A stretch of DNA of 64,000 bases from Enoplolaimus lenunculus (GCA_030248215.1 JASANG010000196.1:1-64000), one strand, 5' to 3'. Shown: positions 32,701 to 45,565, counted from the first letter of the stretch. Translations and numbers: made by a program. Notes: a model not told the origin generated them from the letters alone.

Positions 32701-35697
32701 AAAAAGAACTTTCGGAAGCATCATTTGAATGCAGCTAATAGCAAAAGAAGTAAGTTAAATGATTGTTAGTTTTTCGCTATTCAAGCAATTTGATTTATAA
32801 TTTTGGCTTAAAGTTTAGTGACTGCAGTAAATTGCAGTTGGGCGGAATTAATGTATAACGCAAGTACTTATTAAATAAGGGATACAAAGTCAAGGATACC
32901 ATTGTACCAAAATATATAAACGTTTTGAAATATTGGCCTGCGGAATATATCTTGCGACTGCAAATATAGTAATAGTAATAGTGTTTTGGTGACAAAATTG
33001 CCCATTGGAAAGTGAAACACTGTACCAGTAGTTTTTCAATGAGGTATAAGATGGACTCCCGCGAGTTTTGGTAGTCGTTTTCTATGAAAAATATGTTTTA
33101 TGACACTTATAGCCAATCTGTTAACTTTGGCGAAGGCAAATAATTCTAGCCATAGTAATGCGTCGCTTGTATTATTTTTGTTTGGTCATGCTTTTAGCTG
33201 CACTGGCGTCTATTGCGAACACTAATTCAAATTTTGTTACTGTCGATCAAAACAGAGCTCCGCAGGTTGTATTCCAGCGTACGCATTCAGTTGCGTTTGA
33301 TCGTGAGCTGCCAGGAATATCACAAGATTCTCAACAAAAATCGCCTTTGGTATCAGGGTAAGCATTTGTGAGCAAGTTATTTGGAACATATATTTGATAC
33401 GTAAGGATTTTTTAATCACAATTTTGATGATTTTTGTTTTAACTTATAACTAGTTTTAGAGTTACATAGTTTGGTTATAAAAAGTATATATCGTTGTTTA
33501 TTTTAGATCTGCGTCTAATGTAACACATACTAAACCTTCAACTAGTAGTTACGCAGCTAAAAGTCCCCGGTCACCTGTTGTGTTGCGCAACAGTGTTGGC
33601 AGTTGCACGCAACAACAGCAACAGAGTCGCGGAGACTTACGGCGAAGCCGGTGTATGGCTTCAGCAGTGAGCGATTGCTTTTCTCAACCACTCAATACTG
33701 ATACGATGTTTTTGCCTACGCAACAGTCGACTCAGCCACTTAGTCAGGAGTCTCAGGTAGGTGTGGATCATGATCATTAGGATATTTCTGGGGGCCACGC
33801 CACGACCTTTCAGGCGGTTTGCTACAATGGGCTCAGCTTCTCGAATGTACTCTACTTCGGCTTTCAGGTCATGAACAGCACCTATATTTGGATTAGGACA
33901 GCAAGTGTACTGTTTCTTGCCTGGTCGAGTGCTGGGCAAGTCCGTATGACGTGGGGCGTTGGTTGTGGGGTGGGTATGATTTTGGTCGTGATGAAAGGGA
34001 AGTTGTGAGAGGGCTATGCATGTATTTGGGATGAAAATATGTTTCGCATTCTTAAGAGTTGAAATCGGGTAGCAGGTTTACTCGCTTTTCTGTGCGGTTA
34101 AGTTCGGAATTTCGTTTGCACAGAGTGGACTTCTTTTATTTCGCATCCTTTAGACGTGAAGTCGGTAAGCGGATTTACTTATTTGGTGCCGGGTTAGGTT
34201 CAAAATTTTAGTAGCGTAGAGTTGCTATTTTGAAGGCGTTAGTCTTGCTATGTACCTACGTTGATATCCAAGCGCGGAATTGAAAGCATGAGTTTATTGT
34301 TAGGCTTTGAGGAATGGTTAAGTGGATCAAAGTAAGCACGGCCACAAAACTCTATTTTCAACGTAAGGTAGAACCTTCTTATTTTTAAAATTCATTTTAC
34401 TCATTATGTTTGCTCGTTTTTATTATTATTTTTCATTTTGTATCAGAATGTTTTCTAATTATTCTTAGGGCACTTGCATGCAACGTTTAGTCAAACGAAT
34501 GACACGATTTTTTGTCGACGTTTGTTACGAAGAAGCTGTTGATTTGATCTCGGAAGAATGCCATTCGCTGCGTTGTTCGTCGGTTCGCCGCTATCGGAAT
34601 CAAGTTAGTTCAATTTAACTTTAAATTAATTTAGCAAAATTTGAACTTCTTTGTTGAATTAAAATTGAAATGTTATCCACTATAAATGTGTTAGAATTGA
34701 ATTGTGTTGTGGCTGTACAGCGCAGTATATTGGAGTTGCGATTCATGGTACCTCATGCGTTGGAATTTTGCGTTAGAGCATTGTTTGTACGATGGTGCCA
34801 AAATGATATGCAATATTTTGCTCAAATCAGAGACGATGTTTACAAATTGAGGCGGCCAAAAACTTAGAAAATAGTGTTTTGTAATTTTCACGAAAATCGG
34901 CTTTTTTCGTTTTTACTTCTGGTTACCTAATCACTTAAAAATTACCATTATAATTGTAATTTTGGAGGATTTTGGAATGATTTAAAATGTGTTTAATTGG
35001 TTGTTATTCATTTCAGGTGACCGCTGTAACAACTGATAGCAATAGAGCAGAGCTGATAGTGAAAATAACGGTGTTTTCAATGAACGAAGTCAATTTGGTT
35101 GATTGCCGACTATCCAAGGTACGTGCATAGTACTTAACGATGGTGCAGTAAGAAAAAACAACAGTTTAAATGTAGAGAAAATTAACTTCATCCCCATTCC
35201 GCCTTCCCCAGCTTCCCCAAGTAAATAGGGGGGCTGCCTCCTATTCGTCAGCAGTTTGGGGAAACCCTAATTTTATGCGGTTGTATTCGAGCGACACTTT
35301 TAGGAAGCTAGGCGAACTGTTGGTGTCTGGTATTCTGTGGTAGTATTATTGCTATATAATGTTGAATCTCATCACTATTCTTAAAATGACAATAGTACTT
35401 GTCGTTTTGTTAAACATTTTGAAGCAAACGCTCTTGTGCCTTTAGGGCGATGGACTTGAATTTAAACGATGGTTTTTGTCGCTCAAACAACGACTCGAAA
35501 GTGTTATTGCACCAATACCGAACGATTGGAATCCACATGAACCGTTTGTAATTCGCCGTCCAATGAAATCGCTTCAAATTGCGTCTCCAGTGCCTATTGG
35601 CTGCGAAGATGATGCTCGTAGCAAGTGTTTCACCGATAAGCGACCGCTGGATTTCACCGAGACTGAGAATGCTGACACGGACATGGATGTGACGTGA
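29795..35697 (+). CDS. CHEK1: checkpoint kinase 1, complete, 13 exons
   Basis: Ser/Thr kinase of the ATR DNA-damage and replication checkpoint; targets include CDC25 phosphatases. Exons: 29795-29892, 30244-30340, 30629-30758, 31057-31121, 31355-31424, 31779-31976, 32148-32252, 32624-32749, 33198-33357, 33507-33756, 34469-34603, 35017-35118, 35446-35697. All junctions are GT-AG and in frame, 595 codons plus TGA (human 476). The kinase has Lys49 (VACK), Glu65, HRDIKPEN with Asp142, and DFG Asp160. The linker carries SQ/TQ sites, and the C-terminal KA1 domain is strongly conserved ([26 protein letters not shown]). The start ATG lies in ATTGCTATGGCG, with an acidic leader of about 16 residues before the kinase. 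Confidence 0.97.
29850..32720 (+). other. CHEK1: CHEK1 kinase domain (exons 1-8)
   Basis: Ordered motifs: GDGTFAD (glycine loop with Ala in place of the third Gly), [22 protein letters not shown] (hinge and the CHK1-type GGELFDRI), [46 protein letters not shown]. All catalytic residues are present. Confidence 0.95.
30350..30475. repeat. CHEK1: 41-bp tandem repeat, 3 copies, CHEK1 intron 2
   Basis: Units contain GGTCAGCAGAGTGCAACCAA and CCCCCTACGGTATTT. They start about 10 bp after the exon 2 donor. The unit resembles a family F end (GGGTGCAACC). Confidence 0.85.
33507..33756 (+). other. CHEK1: CHEK1 SQ/TQ regulatory linker exon
   Basis: Contains [18 protein letters not shown], which lines up with the human region around ATR site Ser345 (FSQP then D, M and L). 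The matching serine is Ser409. Further SQ/TQ pairs follow ([10 protein letters not shown]). A Gln-rich run QQQQQS precedes. The flanking linker exon 33198-33357 is poorly conserved and accounts for much of the extra length. Confidence 0.85.
34469..35697 (+). other. CHEK1: CHEK1 KA1 autoinhibitory domain (exons 11-13)
   Basis: [11 protein letters not shown], then [19 protein letters not shown], then [20 protein letters not shown] basic and acidic tail of about 50 residues follows ([19 protein letters not shown]). Confidence 0.92.
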
Positions 35698-37745
35698 TGT
35701 TTAGAAGGTTTAGCGAGGCCATAAATTTTAATTTTCTGGTGTGTCCGGCGCATTGCAGCATCGTTAACGAACTGCATTACGGCGCTGGCAAGTGCCGCGC
35801 ACTACTTAGCCTGTTCCCACTTGATTATTTTCTATTTCGTATATGTAAACACAAGCCAGAATTTGAATCGTAGCATCATGGGTAGGAAGCGTTTACAAGA
35901 AGTCGCTCAGCTATAGGGGCTTCTCTTGTTATTTTGTAAACAAAAATACTTGACTTACAGCGCTGTACGACAAGCACAGCAGCGCTCTAATTTTGCAGAA
36001 CACAAAAATTTAACTGCAGCGGGATGAACCAGATCCGAGGTTGCTCGCGGCATACTCTATGTGAAAAGGAGTTAATTTGTAACAATTTATTTGCGGTGCT
36101 GTACAACAAGCACAACGCCACTGTAAGTTTGCAGAAAACGAAAGTATACCTACAGCGCGCATTGTCCGGGTTCCAGTACGAATTGATAGGTAATGGCAAT
36201 AAATTGTGTTGTGAACAGTTTTTCGGAGTGTTAGTTTGCAAATCCAATTTACTTTAATATTTCGGGTAGCAAAAAGGATGCAGAAGGTCATTCAGTTGTT
36301 TTGTAATCTCTGGTTTTACGAGCGTAGTGGCATATTGCCTAGTACCAGGAACAGGAATAGCGTAAGATTGAATAAGCTGGCGGGTTGCTGAGATTGAATT
36401 TTTTTGAAAGTGATGGCTTCAGTCTGTACTTGCTCATGCATATTCTATTATTTTGAAAATAGAAAATCCTGTATTTTCGATGCTGACGTTAATTTTGTTT
36501 TATCTATTTCATGCTTGTTACTAGTTTCAGGGACAAACCTGAACAGTGTCCGTACTGTGTGGCTGCGGCCATTAACAGATTTAGTGCTAAAATTGCGTCT
36601 GGCTTTTCGATCAGGAGCTTTGATTACCATATTGTACCGAGAGGCCTTCGTTTGAACTTTTTGGATCCCCACTGTCTCCGTCTACTGTTCGGGGATCGTA
36701 AAATTACGCTGTGCCACATACAAAAGTGTTATTTGTTGGGTCAGTATTTCAGTCAGTACGAGCTGTGACTGCGAAATTGACCTTGGTAACCCAGAAGCTA
36801 TAAGTCAGTAACTTTTTGCCCAATCTATACTTTTTTACAGTTTTGCAATCGAAACGTTATCAGTAGTTGTAGGTAATCGTGAAGTTTGTTATTGTTTGCG
36901 TTTATCTTCATGTATTTAATGACAGTTTGATAAGCTCTGTGCTAGTTTTGATTGGGAAATATGTATGCACTTGTATGTTATGTTATATTAATAAATACAT
37001 ATTTTATTGTGCTGTTGATCATGAGCATTGTATTGACCAAGGGAACAGTGGAGTACCAAAAACAGTCAAATTTGGAACCTGCTGTTTTTTGTAATTTGGA
37101 TTCTACAAAAGTTTTTTTAGTAGTGCGAGATATTGTGATTTTCGGCATAAAGTGAATTCTGGCAGCATAAAATCTGTTTCTAGCAATACATAGGCAATGT
37201 ATAGTTGTTCGTCGCTTGGGTAACGTTTTGTCATCAACGATTGGGTTACGTTTTATCTGGTTTATAAACTCACTATCGTACTGTGAATGTATACTGTGTT
37301 GTCCGCTTCCATCATAAATGGGTTACACTCTTCAATACATTTCTTCTCCACATACTGTCTGCATACTTGAGACAAGGAAACAAAATGGTCTTGCAAAATA
37401 TCGTATATTAATTAATATTAACAAACGACTAATGTTCCGGTCAACTTTTCCATTCGACACGACATTTGTCGGCACTTGTTCAACAAAAATAGCATGGTCC
37501 TGCATAGTTTAATATGTGCTTTATAATTTTGTAACATGATAACTCGCATAATGTCCCGTAGTATCACGTGATAATCGGTAGTTTGTACGCTAATGTCATG
37601 ACATTTTACTTCAGACTGTTCGGTGGATAACAGCTCCAAAATTTAGAATTAACGTCGAACCTACGTATAGCATAAAAAACGTGTCCCAAGCTGCTCCAGT
37701 TATAATGTGAGCAACGTAATATATTTTAACAGGTACGCCGTAAAC

Positions 37746-37924
37746 GGCCAATGTTACTTTAAGGGGCGTTCAGGTTTCTGGTGGTTCTGCGAAAGAGTAG
37801 GTTAGATTCTAGATTACATTTTTTGCTTAGGCGTAGGCTTAGGCTTATGAACAAATTTTTGCAACGCTTTGGCTTAGGCTTAGGAATACGCCTAATCTAT
37901 TGTTACGCCCCTAAAAGTAACATG
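37746..37924. mobile_element. family C MITE copy
   Basis: GGCCAATGTTACTTTAAGGG at the left, GCCCCTAAAAGTAACATG at the right, with TTAGGC runs at 37826-37850 and 37870-37888. Confidence 0.8.
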
Positions 37925-38264
37925 ATTCCGTAAACGATGATCTAAGTGAGCTATTTCGAGCCGAGCAATGCTAGGCAATAATACGCATACGAGGGCATTT
38001 TTAAGCACAAACTTTTGAGCTATGCACGTGTGCAAAACAAGTTCAACATAGGTGCGTTGGTAAGTACAAGAGTTGCATTAGTTTAAGCCGGCATTAGCAA
38101 TTGTCCGTCCAGTGTGTTATCTCCCCTGTAGTCAATAACAGGGCCCCAAAATTAGAAATGTTGAAATGTTTGCAGATATTAAACATAGCAGAGTATTTGC
38201 ACGAGCGTAGGGAGCAAGAAAACAGGCCGATTTTAGAATATGTTAAAACGGCAATATCAAACAT

Positions 38265-38463
38265 GACCAATGTAAAGAACGGGGGCGGAACAGTATTATA
38301 AGCATATTCGTAAGCCTAAGCCTATAAGCCTAGGCGTAAGAATGAGCATATTCCTAAATCTAAGCCTAAGCCTTTAGCCAAGCAGAAAAATAGACTAAAG
38401 CTTTAGCTTTTCCGCTATTGCAGTCCCGCAGAAAAACTCTCCGTCCCTGATTTTTACATGCGC
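38265..38463. mobile_element. family D element copy
   Basis: ACCAATGTAAAGAACGGGGG at the left, CCCTGATTTTTACATG at the right, with (CCTAAG)n-like runs between and ATAAGCATATTC after the left arm. Confidence 0.72.
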
Positions 38464-40227
38464 CTCAAACTTTAAATGTGGGTATTTTGCATTTTAGTGA
38501 TGAGCTTTTTGTTGTGACAGCTGCTTCCAATTGGACTCATATGGAGCAAAGGACGCTAATGATTCTCTCTGTATCATTTGGCGTTTTATCTGCCATGTAG
38601 AAATCAGTGGACAGGCAAAGGCTCTGGCTGTGGTAGATTTTTCATGGAAAGTTCCGGCAATTTCGCTAGCGGAATATTTTCTGTTTCAAAATGTGTCGTT
38701 CAGTGTGTATGTATTAAATTTTGTGACAATTTTGAATGTTGTCAAATTTTTCAGAAATTTTTTAAGAACTCTAAAGATAATTGCTAGAACACTGAACTGA
38801 GCACATTATAACTCTTAGATTCACTGCCAACTACGACATATTTTGTGGAGGTCTAGTGTTATAGCTTTTTCTCATCTCGTTGTACCCTTATGGCAGTCAA
38901 ACACTTGTCAAACTTTTATTAATTTCAAGCATATATAGATTAATTTTCTGCGAAATTTCGGAAATTCTCTCCTTAAAATTGTGACAAACGTGAAACTAAA
39001 CGCGCTAAACAGCTCAATTTTGCAAGATTATGCAAAAGTTTACTGCCGAAATTGTCGTAACCTCCGGCAAAATTTGTAACTTAGCCGTAGCCGGAGGCAG
39101 ACCTCCGGTTGTACCCTGATAGACATACAATTACAATTTAAATTGATGTTTTTATTCGCCTGCAACTTTAAAATTTGAAAACTACTACTGAGCGGCGTCA
39201 ACCAGTCCTTCACCATGCAGTTTGTACCACGCGTTTCGCAATTGTAAACTGAAATTTTAGAAAAAAAAACATTTCAAATTTTTCTGTAAAACAATTTCAA
39301 AACTTAACCCAAGCTAATGATTGGTTAGTAGGATGTGTGTGCGGCACTGTGAGAATCTTCGCAATTGATATCTCTAAATCATGCGCAAGCGGTTTGTTTC
39401 GGCTAAAAACAAAAATGCACGGATTTTTTTAAGTTCGGCAAAAAAATTGGAATTTGAAAAATATGTTTTTTAATGAATGATTTTTAAAAAATTTTTCAAA
39501 AGTTAAGTTTTGTGAAATTTTGCTCTGTTCGATTCTGTATTTACGATGAAACCGCAGGCGTGTTTTGATTTGTGATCCTTGTTTGTTTCTTGGCATTTGT
39601 TGCAGGTTTTTAGAGCGAAACAGAAATTGACAAAATTTTCAATAGGTTTTCAACATTTAGTTGTAAACCGGATATTCGTTGCTTGTTTCCGGTTAAAATC
39701 GGCACTCGTTTGCGTAAAAAAATGGGCTATTTTTTTAACCAATCTTGGTTTTAATTTAAAGCTATTTTTTGATATTTGGATAAAAAGTTTACACTCAAAA
39801 ATATACAGAATCTTGCGTGGCATAAAAGGAAAATTTGTGAAAAAAATAGTATATATTTTTCAAAATTTTTAGAAACTTACAGAACAGAATATATAGAATT
39901 CCTTATTCTTAAACAGTAGCTAACTTCTTAACATTAAGAATATAATATGGCATAATTCCAATTTTTTGCTGAGTACCTAAACTTGTTTACCTATGGCTGT
40001 TATGGTAAAAAAGAAACTGGATAAAAAATTCCCAAAATTATAAAATAACACAACCTTCATTTCTAAAAACAATGCGATGAGCCTCGAGTATTTGGACAAA
40101 TTTAATTTTGGAACGAGCCGACTTTGTAAGTTTGAGATACCTTACGAGTTGATTACCAATTTTTTCGTGCCTGGACCCTCGCTCATCTTGATCCACAAGT
40201 GGTTTGGTTGTCACTTGTCAGGTTCGT

Positions 40228-40432
40228 GGGCCAGTGTGAAGAACAGGGACGGAAAAGTATAAGCATATTCCTAAGCCTAAACCTAAGCATAAGCCTAAGC
40301 GTAAGAATGAGCATATTTCTAAGCCTAGGCCTAAAGCCTAAGCCTAAGCCAAACAAAAAATAGTCTAAGGATTAAGCGTACTCTATTCTAGTCCCACAGA
40401 AAAACGTTCCGCCCCTGATCTTTACATGGGCC
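40228..40432. mobile_element. family D element copy
   Basis: Starts GGGCCAGTGTGAAGAACAGG and ends GCCCCTGATCTTTACATGGG, with CCTAAG words at 40270-40360. Confidence 0.75.
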
Positions 40433-40801
40433 GAGTCGTGGAACAACGTGTCACCTACATATTCTCCAACCCGCATTCCGTCATTTATTTCATCGGATTC
40501 GTCCGAAAGAAAACTATTTCAATATGACTTCAAAGTAAATCTTGTATGCTCCGAAATCTGTTGTGCAGTTCGTATACTTTTCAAGAATCTCAATGCTTAA
40601 TCTGTGTCTGATTCATCAGTTTAGCGTAAAGAGTTACTTATTTTAGTCATCGCTGTAAATTGATAGCGATGTTTTGTTTTCAAAAATTTTCAAATAAACG
40701 AAAAAGCTCAATTACTTTTTTCTGAAATTAAAAAATTTAATTCACTAAATTTACTTAGAATATTAATTCAAAATACAAAGCATTTTGTACGCTATATGCT
40801 G

Positions 40802-41250
40802 TTGTAGTGACGCGAATAAGAATGAGGACTGATATTTATTTGGGCTCTCCAGAGGGTACCCACCTGTTATTCGGTTACGAACTGTTATTTATTTTCAAGC
40901 CGCCCTCTTCCATCTTTCGTTTACTGATAAATATCCGGAATTGCATCTATTCGTTGAATTAAACGTTTTCTGCCATCATCAAAAGCTTAAGCGATAATGC
41001 AATTATAGGTACTTTGGAATGTTACTTTCAAAATTTAAGTACGCTTTATAGTTTCGAACTCAACTTTATTTGGTTCTGGAGTCATTTATGAGCTACAATT
41101 AGGAATAAGTGACATTTATGGAATTTAATTAGTGTTTAGGGACTCTACACGCTTACGAACTCCTGCTAGGGATACAGACTCGTATTGATTGGGACTCAAA
41201 ATGAGGACCCCCCTCTTATTACCCCCACACTCTTTTTCGGGTCACTACAA
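40802..41250. mobile_element. family E MITE copy
   Basis: TTGTAGTGACGCGAATAAG to TCGGGTCACTACAA, 449 bp. It shows the uninterrupted sequence (CATCTTTCGTTTACTG) at the site where family A sits in the 9.2 kb copy. Confidence 0.82.
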
Positions 41251-41959
41251 TATAAAAAATTTTGAGCATAGCCAGTTGAAACCTTTTTTCAAATCCAAGA
41301 GGCAGCCCGTTGTTCGAATCGAAATTAAGAATTACGAAATTCATCCAAAATCTTAAAAATTTCGATGCATCCGCCATTTTTTCTTTGAAATCTATGAAAG
41401 ACCGGTTATTTTATGCACGCGTCAATTGCATTGGTAGAAAAATAAAATATTTTTCAAACTTTTATACTTCAATATCGTTTTTCGTTTTCCTTATTTTGAT
41501 AACTATCCGTTTCCGTTATTTTTACTATCCGTTTACACCCTACTGTGAAACCACGTTTTGCGACATTTCAACTTTTTAAAAAATTATACTCCTGTTAGAA
41601 TATTAAAATTGTAACAGCTTGAATATCGAATTAAAATTAAAAGAAACTGACAGAGCTCAAACAGTCTAGACTCTCAGTTCCGATTTTTCGCACATATTTT
41701 CTTACACCAGACACAACTTAATCTGTTCTTTGAAAGCCAATATTTTCACAAATGAAAACAAAATCAGGAAGTCAGTTTTTAATATCAAAAAATTTACACT
41801 TGACTGAAAATTTTTGAAAGAATTAAGCAATTTTTTCTATAATTAATTATATATTCCTTCGGGATAACGCAGATTTCTTTTATCTTTGTCACTAATTTCA
41901 ACTGATACGAATCTTTTTCTTATTTTTCGGTCTCTAAAGCGAGTAACTCAAGTTTAAGA

Positions 41960-42118
41960 CACAACTTCAACGGATAATTGCAATACCACATATATATCAG
42001 TAACGTAGGACGGCGGAAGACGGGTTAAAACAAATCACAGTCCGTAACCGAATAACACGGGGGTACCCTCTAAAGAGGCCAAATAAATATCAGTCCCCCC
42101 TCTCATTCAGGTCACTAC
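41960..42118. mobile_element. family E MITE, one-end fragment
   Basis: Runs from CAACGGATAATTGCAATACC to CATTCAGGTCACTACAG. Confidence 0.7.
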
Positions 42119-42644
42119 AGTAAACATCATTCATCCGTTTTAAAATTATGTTAAAAATATTTGTTCAATTTAAAATAAATAATTTGGGACTAAAACATTT
42201 TAGCTGTTCATATTTCAAATTTCAAAACAGTCTTTTTTAATATCTTCACCCACGCAAAAAACACGATGAACTTGCTAAAGTAACACAGTTTGCTAATCAG
42301 TATTTAGTGTTTATTTTGACGCGCCTGGCTCTAAAATGCCAGGCCTACGCATGAGTATGACAATTTTGTTACCAAGCACTTCCTACCTGCAGAGGGAGCG
42401 TAACGAGAAACGGGGGCAGGATTGTCCGTCGTTTCCTAATTTACCCATACAATAACGTCAACTTGACTTAACTTAGCCTTAACCGAAGACTTACAGTCTA
42501 AGCCTGAACCTAAGCCTAAGCCTAAGCCTAAGCTACACCTCAGCGTGTTTTATTAATCCAGTCGTAATTGCATGGGGGAATTTTTGTAAGGTGACATTAA
42601 CAAGTACCGTGTTGTCGCCATTCAACCTCCAAATACGAAGCGCA

Positions 42645-42853
42645 CACTGCAAAAAATGGTGCGTCAAATTGACTCTCTCCGAAATAGGCTCTACGGGACT
42701 ACATAAACTGAGTCAAATTCGACTCAGCCAGAGCCAAAAGTGCGACGGAGTGAGTCGAATTTCACTCAGTCGGAGTCGAATTTGACTCAATTTGTGTAGT
42801 CCCGTAGAGCCTATTTGGGAGAGAGTCAATTTGACTCACCATTTTTTGCAGTG
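42645..42853. mobile_element. family B MITE copy, best preserved
   Basis: Reference copy, 209 bp. CACTGCAAAAAATGGTGCGT at the left, CACCATTTTTTGCAGTG at the right, with CA on both sides as a 2-bp target duplication. Inner arms read GAAATAGGCTCTACGGGAC and its inverse. Four or more GAGTCAAATT/AATTTGACTC units are spaced along it. CACTA-type ends are inferred, as for family A. Confidence 0.85.
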
Positions 42854-43547
42854 CAGTCTGGAATTGAGGATTAAACTCGATTTTGAGAAGGATTTGGAAA
42901 TGGCTCTTTTACAGGCTGTAGAAGATTACCTGTAGAGGTTTAAAAAATTTTCTCGCTATTCTGTTCGCTTGCAAACGGTTTTCATGGGCTTTAACGAGAT
43001 GCCCGTTTCGGCGCTACTCTAATGCGACCTGGGACAATTTCGCATTCAACTTACGGCCATGTTCTAAACATTGGTCCTATCAAACATTTTTTGTTTCACT
43101 GAAAGCGTTTATCTGTTTATGCTAACGCCAAGCCACTGTTTCTAAAGTGAAATGTGAATGTTTTGAAGCTATTCGTTCCTACAAGACACCCGATAACAAC
43201 AATCTAACCTTCATCAAAGCAATATAGCGACATAAACTAGTGCTAAAATGCGCTAAATTCAGTGTTTAGAAGAACGCTTATCTTTATATTTTGTCAAGTA
43301 CGTTCAGTACTTGATGCTATTATAGAGCTTTACTGATTAATAAATGTTTAATATGAACAATATTTTGACACCATACAGCCAACGCATGCTTAAATATGTG
43401 TAGCACCTATCACCAGTGTTTTTTTGGCTAATTGCTTGTCAAATAGATCAACGAGTTTAGCGGTAGCAGTTATCTTTGTTAGTGTAACCAGTATAACAGC
43501 TTCCACTCTCAAATGCCATACCTTCAGGCATTAGGGATACTCGCCCG

Positions 43548-43706
43548 TATCCAAGGACGGGCCAGGGTATCTCAGCCCCCCTGGAAAAATTTTCGACCCC
43601 CTAGAAAATTTTCAATCTTACTTGTATGTCATTGAAAACGCTTGAATGCCCCTTTTGAAAAATTTTTGGCCCCCCCTAGCAAGCTGAGCTGGCTACGGGA
43701 CTGTAG
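43548..43706. mobile_element. family H repeat (GTAGCCAGCTCAGC)
   Basis: AGGGTATCTCAGCCCCCCTG at the left and AGCAAGCTGAGCTGGCTACG at the right, with AAAATTTTCGACCCCCTAG inside. The repeats at 43836-44020, 46418-46578 and 49610-49940 share these words. Confidence 0.55.
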
Positions 43707-43835
43707 GGATATACTCTGAGGCTTAGCCTATCCCCAGGAAAGATTTCGACATCCGTTGTTATGTTGCAAGCTCATTTGTAAATTATGCTAAATATCCGCA
43801 TGATCCCAAATGAACTTGCTTTGGCCGCGGGTCCA

Positions 43836-44020
43836 TAGGCATCTCAGCTTGCTAGGAGGAGCTAAACAGTTTTCAAGAGAGGCATACATGGGTTTTCGAC
43901 GATTACTATTAAGGTTGACAATTTTCTAGAGGGGGCAAAATTTTCCAGAGTTGGCTGAGTCTTCTCCCCCCTGTGCAGCCTCTGGTTACTGGCCCGTTTG
44001 GTTGTCTTTATCAAGTTGAG
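43836..44020. mobile_element. family H repeat copy
   Basis: CATCTCAGCTTGCTAGGAGG at the left, AAGTTGAGCTGGTTGCGG at the right. Confidence 0.5.
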
Positions 44021-44338
44021 CTGGTTGCGGAGGCGTGCCTGCCAATATTCCGAGGCCAGATAAACCAATTAATAGTATTGTATAGGAGCCATTCGAATGT
44101 AGGCTTGAGGAGTTGCAGATAGTCCATTGAAGAAATTTTCGCAATAAACACATGCAGCGACCTAATTTTCCATTTCTATAGACATTTTTAGCTCAATAGC
44201 CAACAGATATAAAAAGGGGACCGGTGACCGGCGGTGTCACCCCCTCTCCTATACATACCTACAGACTGCTATTCTGTTTAGAAATTGCACAAAATCGTAT
44301 TATAAATATTGGTCGGTTCAATCAAGAGTCAATTATGA

Positions 44339-44614
44339 CAAGAGTATGCAACTCTTGCTGTCCCGCATTGTACAAAATGTACCACCGGGTGTTGCGTTTT
44401 TGGCCGCCCTCCCCTCTTGTTTAATAGCAGGTGGGTCGCTATAACATGAATACCCATAAATTAAACTATAAGGGGGGTATGTTTAACGCCGCATAGATAA
44501 CGTGTCATGGTTCGCACTGGTTGTTCCCCCTCTAAGTAAAGGGGGTTGGGTAAAAACGCAACGTGTGCCGGGTACATTATTTTTACACAGAATTGTACTC
44601 AGTTGCAAACTCTT
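44339..44614. mobile_element. family L TIR element (GTACCACCGGGTGTTGCG)
   Basis: AGAGTATGCAACTCTTGCTG at the left and GTACTCAGTTGCAAACTCTT at the right. Inner arms GGTGTTGCGTTTTTGGCC and GGTAAAAACGCAACG. It lies about 310 bp upstream of the TSR gene start codon. Confidence 0.7.
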
Positions 44615-44925
44615 GTTGAAATATGCATCATTCACTCCTGGTTCAATGTATTGTTTTTTAGAATATTAATTTTAACTGCAATTGATAAATCATTAATTTC
44701 ACTGCCAATTGATTGATTTCAACGCTGTTTTGTTTGTGCACATTTTCAACTGAACCGACACGGCTGTATTTTTGTTATTCTATTGCTTTCGTAGTGAATT
44801 CGAAATACTTAAAATTGAAATTGAAATTGAAAAATTTGAAAATTCAAATATTTAACCCAGTTTAATTTTTGAAATTTCCTTAAAATACGTAACGTTCACA
44901 GTCTGTAATTGATTTGTTGTTGACT

Positions 44926-45565
44926 ATGGACCAACGACTCCTGTAAGTTTATTTATTTATTTTGAAACTTTGCAATTTTTAAAACACTCCTGTAATGACT
45001 TTATTGTTATTTATTTTGGATGACGTTGCGGGTTTTAGAACATTGCTTGTTATATTGTTTACCCGGAATTGCTCTCAAGGCCGAGGGTACACCTGGCGAC
45101 TCCCATGTTTATTACTGAGGCCCCCATACTGTCAAATAAGTCCCCTTGTGAACCACGCACGCCCCTCATGGTACACAAAAGCCGGGTGCCGGCCGTCTGC
45201 CGGCCCCGTACTCACTATTTAAAAAACATCCAATGTTCAATTTTTGCAAAAGTTCGCATTCCGATGCAAAAATTTGTGAAGGTTTTGAAATTATTTGTGT
45301 CTAAAAAAACTCTATGACGAATGCGGGTGACGGTATACTTGTCGTTCGTACCCGTTAGGTGCCGCCCGTCGCCGTCCAGCGCCGTCCGTATTACCCAAAT
45401 ACGATAAGGTACAGTGGCGGACGGATCCAGAGGGCGTAGGACGGCGGCAAACGGTATCAAAAGTATAGGGCCAGCCTAAAGCATCGAAACTTTCTGCTTC
45501 TATTTAAATATTGTTTTCTAGGTATTTGCTCAGTCTATTTCTTGCAACATCTGTTGTTGTTTCTG
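44926..45565 (+). other. signal peptide on two small exons
   Basis: ATGGACCAACGACTCCT, donor gtaagt, then the acceptor ctag opens the second exon. The joined peptide begins MDQRLLYLLSLFLATSV and ends VVSG at the junction with TSR1, a classic basic n-region and hydrophobic core. The first coding exon holds only 17 nt. Confidence 0.85.

Larger units (their letters stand above)
35698..44925. other. interval between CHEK1 and the TSR gene
   Basis: About 9.2 kb without a convincing exon. It contains families B, C, D, E, H and L copies plus AT-rich DNA; (CCTAAG)n is also seen at 42496-42535 without clear TIRs. A short open stretch at 36531-36768 following a tttcag has no recognisable domain. Confidence 0.55.

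Noticed and set aside
36404-36768. Possible exon after a tttcag, reading FRDKPEQCPYCVAAAIN
   Set aside because: No domain, no matching donor or partner exon, and two frames equally open.
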